From positions 1 through 64,000 of the forward strand of contig NZ_SOEB01000004.1 of assembly GCF_004365965.1 (NCBI RefSeq): DNA of 64,000 nt, written 5' to 3'. This document shows, one piece after another, positions 60,401 through 64,000 of the stretch. This stretch comes from Rhodovulum visakhapatnamense. Its GTDB lineage: Bacteria; Pseudomonadota; Alphaproteobacteria; Rhodobacterales; Rhodobacteraceae. Position 1 is the first letter of the stretch, and each line of letters starts with the position of its first letter. Made by a program: the position numbers and the translations under genes. Under the pieces are notes generated by a model that had not been told where the DNA came from, did no database searches, and saw only the letters and a list, made by a program, of their open reading frames with translations.

Positions 60401-60451
60401 GTCAGCCACATCGAAATCACCTCCTGGTTCCGGAATATGAAACAGGGTTGA
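57428..60451 (+). CDS. CheB-CheR-PAS hybrid signalling protein
   Basis: About 1007 residues (1024 if a TTG at 57377 is used). An N-terminal CheB methylesterase domain comes first, with catalytic residues in GIGASAGGLSALE (Ser), IQHLSPKH (His) and GTGSDGTRGA (Asp). A CheR methyltransferase domain follows (SVTRFFRDEDAF, SAM-binding AGCSTGEEAYSIAILL, FARHDLLSNPPFTRMDLVSC-like). Next is a PAS-like part, then a long coiled coil of ELETSNEEL/QSTNEEL heptads (about 700-750), and one or two PAS domains (VGVATVFLDEALLITRFSPD; LPEHIAVLDFDGTIVLTNKA). Such hybrids usually feed a histidine kinase or cyclic-di-GMP enzyme. A GGDEF-EAL gene follows on the same strand. Confidence 0.9.
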   Translation: MGTEADPRQLPDEIHSGTVPPIVGIGASAGGLSALETFFENCPSDSGAAFVVIQHLSPKHKSLMAGLLARRTAMPVSMIETDTRVAANHVYLIPPGTVMRIDRGVLRLAPRNEGLSLPIDIFFSSLAEDCGDRASGIVLSGTGSDGTRGAIAINAAGGLVLIQDTKEANFDGMPMSVRRAGVVDAELPVSDLARRVLEHRSRPPKIPFGPEQDAETGQSAAGSDGSSGETDTLEVIFQALEDATGTNYRLYKGSTILRRIGRRMQVLGQPDLQSYVDLMLSSPGEVTALNRELLISVTRFFRDEDAFRVLEETVVPRIVESLGPDQTARAWVAGCSTGEEAYSIAILLHEAFHRAGRTPMVKVFATDVSQDSLQFASAGTYPASVGAEISPERMERYFIANGDTVQVSSELRQSLVFARHDLLSNPPFTRMDLVSCRNTLIYFRQDAQKDALLRLQYAIRKAGFLFLGSSETLSSLQNGFQPVDSKHKVFVRVSARPSAQFDLSALKSSTPFDHGLKSRQFAVDRDSRPTMSARAFGARGPVRESLTDMAINALLDAWAPPSILVNDKLEAIHFFGDLRPFLLTRSGVASLELVRLLPKTLVAMASVLIHQAIETAQAQASEQIEVRLEENASVLRLHAIPFAGTELGACVLLSFETVEREPRTTPEGAQRIDLTAVAQARIDILERQLDSTRADLQTTIQELETSNEELQSTNEELMASNEELQSSNEELQSVNEEINTVNAEYQEKMAMLNRLNADLTSMIRAVGVATVFLDEALLITRFSPDACSVFKLRESDVGRPLGDIAHRLKYPALLDDIRDTIRTEVSFEREATAEDGALYRVRIMPYAVQSTGHRGAVVTLTNVTVYRDLARLQGVIDALPEHIAVLDFDGTIVLTNKAWTRFARANGDSGLERCGPGANYLEVCRSPMPGQPVPWDPEDQRIALRALEGLKSILEGSQTYFALEYPCHSPSEQRWFYMTAATVAGSEFGAVVSHIEITSWFRNMKQG

Positions 60452-60480
60452 CGTTGCGCCCCCCCAAACGACGCAACGTC
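60450..60480 (+). repeat. Inverted repeat at the end of the CheB-CheR gene
   Basis: GACGTTGCG (60450-60458) pairs perfectly with CGCAACGTC (60472-60480). The left arm includes the last bases of the stop codon. No U-tract follows, so it may protect the transcript or serve as an operator for the next gene rather than terminate. Confidence 0.45.
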
Positions 60481-60607
60481 ACGACCGCTAACCCTCAAAA
60501 AACACTGCCGGATTTCCCTGTCGCGCTAAGGTTGTTTAATGGTTCGTTAGGTTTGTCGAACGACAGTCCGAACCGTTGGCGTGACTGCACCGAGGACTGT
60601 GCCAGAG

Positions 60608-62908
60608 ATGGGACGACACGATGCGCCGGTTCCCCTGCCGGCTGCGGAAAGCGGTGGGACGAGTGACTTCGAGAGGGCTTCCCCCCAGCCCTCCGAGCCG
60701 TTGTCCGGCGTTCTGCGCCGGACGACGGCCGAAGGATGGAGCACTCTGGCACCGGGCAGCGTGCAAACCAGCACCGACCATCTGGAGCTGGTGCAGGCCG
60801 AACTTGAACTGCAAAATCAGGAGTTGCTCGAGGCGCATGCCGCCTCGGAGAGGGAGCGTCAGAAATACCTCGCTCTGTTCGAGCATCTGCCGCTGCCCGC
60901 GGTGGTGCTGGACCAGGCCGGGGTCGTGCGCGAAGCCAACGACTCGGCCGCCGCCGTCTTCGGCTTTCCCTCCGTCGATCACCTCTGCAACCGCTCGATC
61001 TACCGGATGCTGGACCAGGATTCCCGCAGCCGGGTCCATGCCTACCTGTCCGAGCTTCCGTCGCAGGACGAAACCGTCCCCCAGCCCGCGGCCATCGTGC
61101 CCGTGCATGTCGGGCGGCCCGGCGACGGGGTGCATCTGTCCTATCACGCCCATCTGGCGCGGCTCCCCTTCTGCGCCCATGACGGCGACCGGGTCCACAT
61201 GCTGCTGGTCGACCGTCATGCCGATGACCGACAGGAACGCGACCAGCGCTGCCGGCAGATGCTGAGCGACGCGACCTCGACGCTCTTCCACGCCTTCGAC
61301 CTGACCGGGAACCTGATCTTCAGCAACCGGGCGACGAGCGCATTGATCGGCAACGGCACAGGTCTGTCGGTTGAACAGCGGCGCGATTTCGACGGGCTTC
61401 TGGGCTCGCGCGCGCTCGATATCGAGGTGCTGATCTCGGGCAAACCGGCCAGCAACCACGGCAGTTTCGCCGCGACCCCGGAGGACCGGCGCAGCTTCCT
61501 GATCCAGAAATTCCCGCTGCGCGACGACAGCGGCAAGGTCTTCGCGGTCGGCGGCACCTCGACCGATGTCAGCGCGCTGATGGCCGGCCATACCGAGCTT
61601 TTCGCGGCCTTCAGCATCGCCAACGACCTGGCCAATCGCGACCCGCTGACCGGGCTCAACAATCGCCAGTGCTTCCTCGAGCATCTGCGCTCGGCCATGG
61701 CGCGGCTTGACCCGACGAGCAAGGGGCTGGTGCTTGGCTTTCTTGATATCGACGCCTTCAAGGACATCAACGACGGCATGGGCCACGAGGTGGGCGATGC
61801 CATCCTGTCGGCCTTTGCCGGGCGCCTCGAAGAGGCGATGGGCGACCGGGCCTGCGTCGGCCGGTTCGGCGGCGACGAGTTCCTGCTGTTCATGTCCGAC
61901 ACCGCGCCGGAAGAGGCCGAACAGATCCTGCACCGGACGCTGGGCGAGATCCGCTCGCCCTATGAAGTCGCAGGCACCCGGGTGCTGCTGACCTGCAGCG
62001 TCGGGCTCAGCCACTACCCGCGCGACGCCGGCACCGCCGAGGATCTCTTGCGGGCCGCCGACATGGCGCTCTACTCGGCGAAATCGAACGGCCGCGACCG
62101 GGTCTTCCATTTCAAGGAAAGCCTGCGCTTCACCAGCGAACGCCGCCTGCGCGTGTTCAGCGCGCTCCGCAAGGCCCTGTGCGAGGACAGCTTCCGGCTG
62201 GTGTTCCAGCCCAAATTCGACATTGCCGACCGCAGCCGGATCCTTGGCGCCGAGGCGCTGCTGCGCTGGCGCGATCCGCTGCTTGGCGACATCTCTCCGG
62301 GCGAATTCGTGCCTCTGGCCGAGGCCAACGGTCTTTACAATGCGCTCGACCTGCGGGTGCTCAAGCTGTTCGCCCGGCAACAGGGCGAGTGGATCAGGCG
62401 CGGGCTGCAGGTTCCGATTTCGGTCAACATCTCGGCGCGGTCGCTGCAGACCAGCGAACTTTTGCCGACGGTTCTGGCACTGCTCGACTACCACGACATT
62501 CCGCCCGAGCTGCTGCTGCTGGAGATCACCGAAACAGGGCTGATGAACTGCACCAGCGAGGCCTCCCAGAACCTCGCGGATCTGGCCGATGCCGGGGTGC
62601 GGATCTCGATCGACGATTTCGGCACCGGCTATTCGTCGCTGGCCTATCTGCAGAAGCTGCGCCCGAGCGAGCTGAAGATCGACCGCAGTTTCATCGCCCA
62701 GCTGAACGCCCGCGACGGCGCCTCGGACAGCATCGTGCGCGCCATGCTGGCGCTGGCCGAAAGCCTGCAGCTGACCACCGTCGCCGAAGGCATCGAGAAC
62801 GAGGAACAACTGTCCTGGCTGGCCGAGAACGGCTGCGGCTGCGGCCAGGGGTTCCTGGTCAGCCCGGGGCTTGAGATCCCGGCCTTCGAATCCCTCGTCG
62901 CCGCGTAA
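60608..62908 (+). CDS. PAS-GGDEF-EAL cyclic-di-GMP protein
   Basis: About 766 residues from the ATG at 60608 (775 from GTG at 60581). Two PAS-like sensor parts (about 80-200: LPLPAVVLDQAGVVREANDS; and 235-330: LFHAFDLTGNLIFSNRATSA) precede a GGDEF domain (about 350-510) with DPLTGLNNRQCFLEHL and intact RFGGDEF, and an EAL domain (525-760) with GAEALLRWRDP, SVNISARSL, ITETGLM, DDFGTGYSSLAYL, LKIDRSFI and EGIENEEQL. Both active sites look complete. The usual QGY is replaced by GQGFLVSPGL. It follows the CheB-CheR-PAS gene by 156 bp and may be controlled by it. Confidence 0.92.
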   Translation: MGRHDAPVPLPAAESGGTSDFERASPQPSEPLSGVLRRTTAEGWSTLAPGSVQTSTDHLELVQAELELQNQELLEAHAASERERQKYLALFEHLPLPAVVLDQAGVVREANDSAAAVFGFPSVDHLCNRSIYRMLDQDSRSRVHAYLSELPSQDETVPQPAAIVPVHVGRPGDGVHLSYHAHLARLPFCAHDGDRVHMLLVDRHADDRQERDQRCRQMLSDATSTLFHAFDLTGNLIFSNRATSALIGNGTGLSVEQRRDFDGLLGSRALDIEVLISGKPASNHGSFAATPEDRRSFLIQKFPLRDDSGKVFAVGGTSTDVSALMAGHTELFAAFSIANDLANRDPLTGLNNRQCFLEHLRSAMARLDPTSKGLVLGFLDIDAFKDINDGMGHEVGDAILSAFAGRLEEAMGDRACVGRFGGDEFLLFMSDTAPEEAEQILHRTLGEIRSPYEVAGTRVLLTCSVGLSHYPRDAGTAEDLLRAADMALYSAKSNGRDRVFHFKESLRFTSERRLRVFSALRKALCEDSFRLVFQPKFDIADRSRILGAEALLRWRDPLLGDISPGEFVPLAEANGLYNALDLRVLKLFARQQGEWIRRGLQVPISVNISARSLQTSELLPTVLALLDYHDIPPELLLLEITETGLMNCTSEASQNLADLADAGVRISIDDFGTGYSSLAYLQKLRPSELKIDRSFIAQLNARDGASDSIVRAMLALAESLQLTTVAEGIENEEQLSWLAENGCGCGQGFLVSPGLEIPAFESLVAA

Positions 62909-62972
62909 GACGGCGCGAGGCGGGGAAGACCGCCCACCCGGACCCCGCGTCCGGGCCAAGACGGACAAGCCC

Positions 62973-63001
62973 ACGGGGCGGTGCAACGCGCCGCCCCGTT
63001 T
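62973..63001 (+). terminator. Terminator of the GGDEF-EAL gene
   Basis: ACGGGGCGG (62973-62981) pairs with CCGCCCCGT (62991-62999), followed by TTC. It lies between two convergent genes and may serve both weakly. Confidence 0.6.
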
Positions 63002-63029
63002 CGCATCGGCAATGCGGGTCCGTTGCGCC

Positions 63030-64000
63030 TCAGGCGCCAAGCTCCCGCACGGTGATGGTATAGGCAAAGCCCGACGGCTCCAGCTCGTCGCGCCGCCGCC
63101 CGTCGGATTCGGCCTGCGGGTACATCAGGAACGGCAGCGGCCCGTTCGCCGATCCGGGCAGCGTCACGTCATGGGCGGCGTTCAGGGCGATCCAGTTGCC
63201 CTCCCAGGCGCCGAAAAGACCAGAACGCACCGCCTGCACCGCCGGATCGGCCAGGGTCAGGGTCTTCGGCGGTTCCTCAAGCACGACCTTGCGCACATCG
63301 GCCGGGTCGGCAGGCACCCAGCCGAAGCCGTCCAGATAGACATCGGCCCGGCAATGCTGGGCCTTGGTCACATCGGACGACCCCGCGCCGAGGCTTTTGT
63401 AGCCGAAGGCCGAGGGCGCGACGCGAAGGCCATAAAGATCGCGCGCGGGCAACCCGGCGGCCCGGGCGAGGCCCACGAAAAGCGCGTTGAGATCGGCGCA
63501 TTTCCCGGTCAGGTCGCCGCTTTTCAGCATCGAGGCCACATCGCCCAGACCGCAGCCCCGGGTCCTGGGGTTGCGGTCGGTGCTGTCGACCACCCAGTCG
63601 TAGATCCGCCGCGCCTTTTCCAGATCGCTGCCCGCGTCGCCGACGATGTCCATCGCCGTCTCGTACACGATGCCATCGGTCGGGATCAGCGCGGTCGGGG
63701 CGGTATGGCGGGCGCGCTCGGCCTCCGGCAAGGGCGGAAGATCCTGCGGGCGCGACAGATCGACGGCCCGGTCCTGCGCCGAGGCAACGGCCGTGACCAC
63801 CAGGTCGGCGGGGGCATCGGCGGCGGGCCAGACCGCCTCGACGAACCGTGCCCCGGTGGCGCCGTCGGTCTTGAGGCCCGCACGCTGGGCATTGGTGGTC
63901 CAGCGCGCGGCGCCCGCCTGCATCCAGTCGCCCTCGGTCATCGCGGGCACCGGCACCCAGGCGCGGACCGGTTTTCCCACCCGCGGGATCGCCAGCCGCG
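63030..64000 (-). CDS. Transglutaminase-like domain protein (partial, runs off the window end)
   Basis: The frame stays open to the last base of the window (RLAIPRVGKPVRAWVPVPAM upstream of a possible GTG at 63980), so the N-terminus is missing. The visible 316 or more residues contain a transglutaminase-like core. Catalytic Cys is in GKCADLNALFVGLARAAGLP, His in KAQHCRADVYLDGFGWVP and Asp in PADPADVRK. The C-terminal part (about 255-316) is beta-rich (WEGNWIALNAAHDVTLPG). Such proteins are often exported cysteine proteases or amidases; no signal peptide can be judged because the start is cut off. Confidence 0.85.
   Translation of the reverse strand, partial: RLAIPRVGKPVRAWVPVPAMTEGDWMQAGAARWTTNAQRAGLKTDGATGARFVEAVWPAADAPADLVVTAVASAQDRAVDLSRPQDLPPLPEAERARHTAPTALIPTDGIVYETAMDIVGDAGSDLEKARRIYDWVVDSTDRNPRTRGCGLGDVASMLKSGDLTGKCADLNALFVGLARAAGLPARDLYGLRVAPSAFGYKSLGAGSSDVTKAQHCRADVYLDGFGWVPADPADVRKVVLEEPPKTLTLADPAVQAVRSGLFGAWEGNWIALNAAHDVTLPGSANGPLPFLMYPQAESDGRRRDELEPSGFAYTITVRELGA

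Noticed and set aside
1-64000. tRNA genes, rRNA, CRISPR arrays, attachment sites or origins
   Set aside because: No cloverleaf-like CCA-ended segments next to GTTCRA boxes, no direct-repeat arrays and no att-like duplications were noticed by eye; tRNAscan and a repeat finder would settle this.

Overview
The window is a GC-rich chromosomal segment. Gene content and gene pairings point to an alphaproteobacterium of the Rhodobacteraceae, probably a diazotrophic purple non-sulfur type (Rhodobacter/Rhodovulum-like). The main pointers are draT-draG, a cobalamin trio, an Hsp20-DUF1150 pair, fdxA close to carD, and a complete PhyR-NepR-EcfG general stress system with its promoter motifs. This placement is inferred from the sequence alone. 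No tRNA, rRNA or CRISPR array was found.

Region by region. 0.3-4.4 kb: a secreted phytase-esterase-like beta-propeller protein, then draT-draG, which reversibly ADP-ribosylate dinitrogenase reductase. 4.4-6.9 kb: a broken stretch with a tyrosine-phosphatase/kinase-like fusion interrupted at a G9 tract, a frameshifted transglutaminase-like gene, and the remnant of an IS481-type transposase carrying a palindromic insert. 6.9-14.2 kb: a TrkH/TrkA potassium uptake pair, an acyl-CoA ligase, a DUF2087 protein, a LysR regulator, a GNAT acetyltransferase and an MFS pseudogene. 14.3-19.1 kb: a TRAP transporter operon (SBP, terminator/attenuator, small and large subunits) followed by an amidase and a tiny membrane protein. 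19.2-21.8 kb: a PQQ-type sugar dehydrogenase-like protein, a diheme cytochrome c and a cytochrome b561. 21.9-24.7 kb: three overlapping or abutting cobalamin genes.

25.2-36.8 kb is the most distinctive block. It holds a 2321-residue type I polyketide synthase (KS-AT-DH-degenerate MT-ER-KR-ACP, no thioesterase), an alpha-oxoamine synthase, a short-chain dehydrogenase and two divergently transcribed KpsS/KpsC-like capsule proteins. The set matches the rhizobial rkpA-G-H-J genes for K-antigen capsule. I infer that PKS, oxoamine synthase and reductase together build an amino-alcohol, sphingoid-like lipid on which a capsule is assembled. 36.9-43.3 kb: a 1605-residue multi-PAS GGDEF-EAL protein, an ExoD-family membrane protein and an entericidin-like lipoprotein gene.

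43.3-48.0 kb is a general stress response island: nepR-ecfG-histidine kinase (each overlapping the next by 4 nt), divergent from phyR. The intergenic region carries two interleaved, mirror-image EcfG promoters (GGAAC-N17-CGTT in both directions). Three more such promoters precede the adjacent entericidin, DUF1328 and DUF883/YqjE-like genes, so the regulators sit inside a cluster of their probable targets. 48-57 kb is housekeeping: purE-purK, DUF465, Hsp20-DUF1150, a hydrolase, an SCP2 protein, a TPR protein, a Suv3-like helicase, an S4 RNA-binding protein, fdxA and carD. 57.4-64 kb: a CheB-CheR-PAS fusion, a second GGDEF-EAL protein, and a transglutaminase-like gene cut by the window end.
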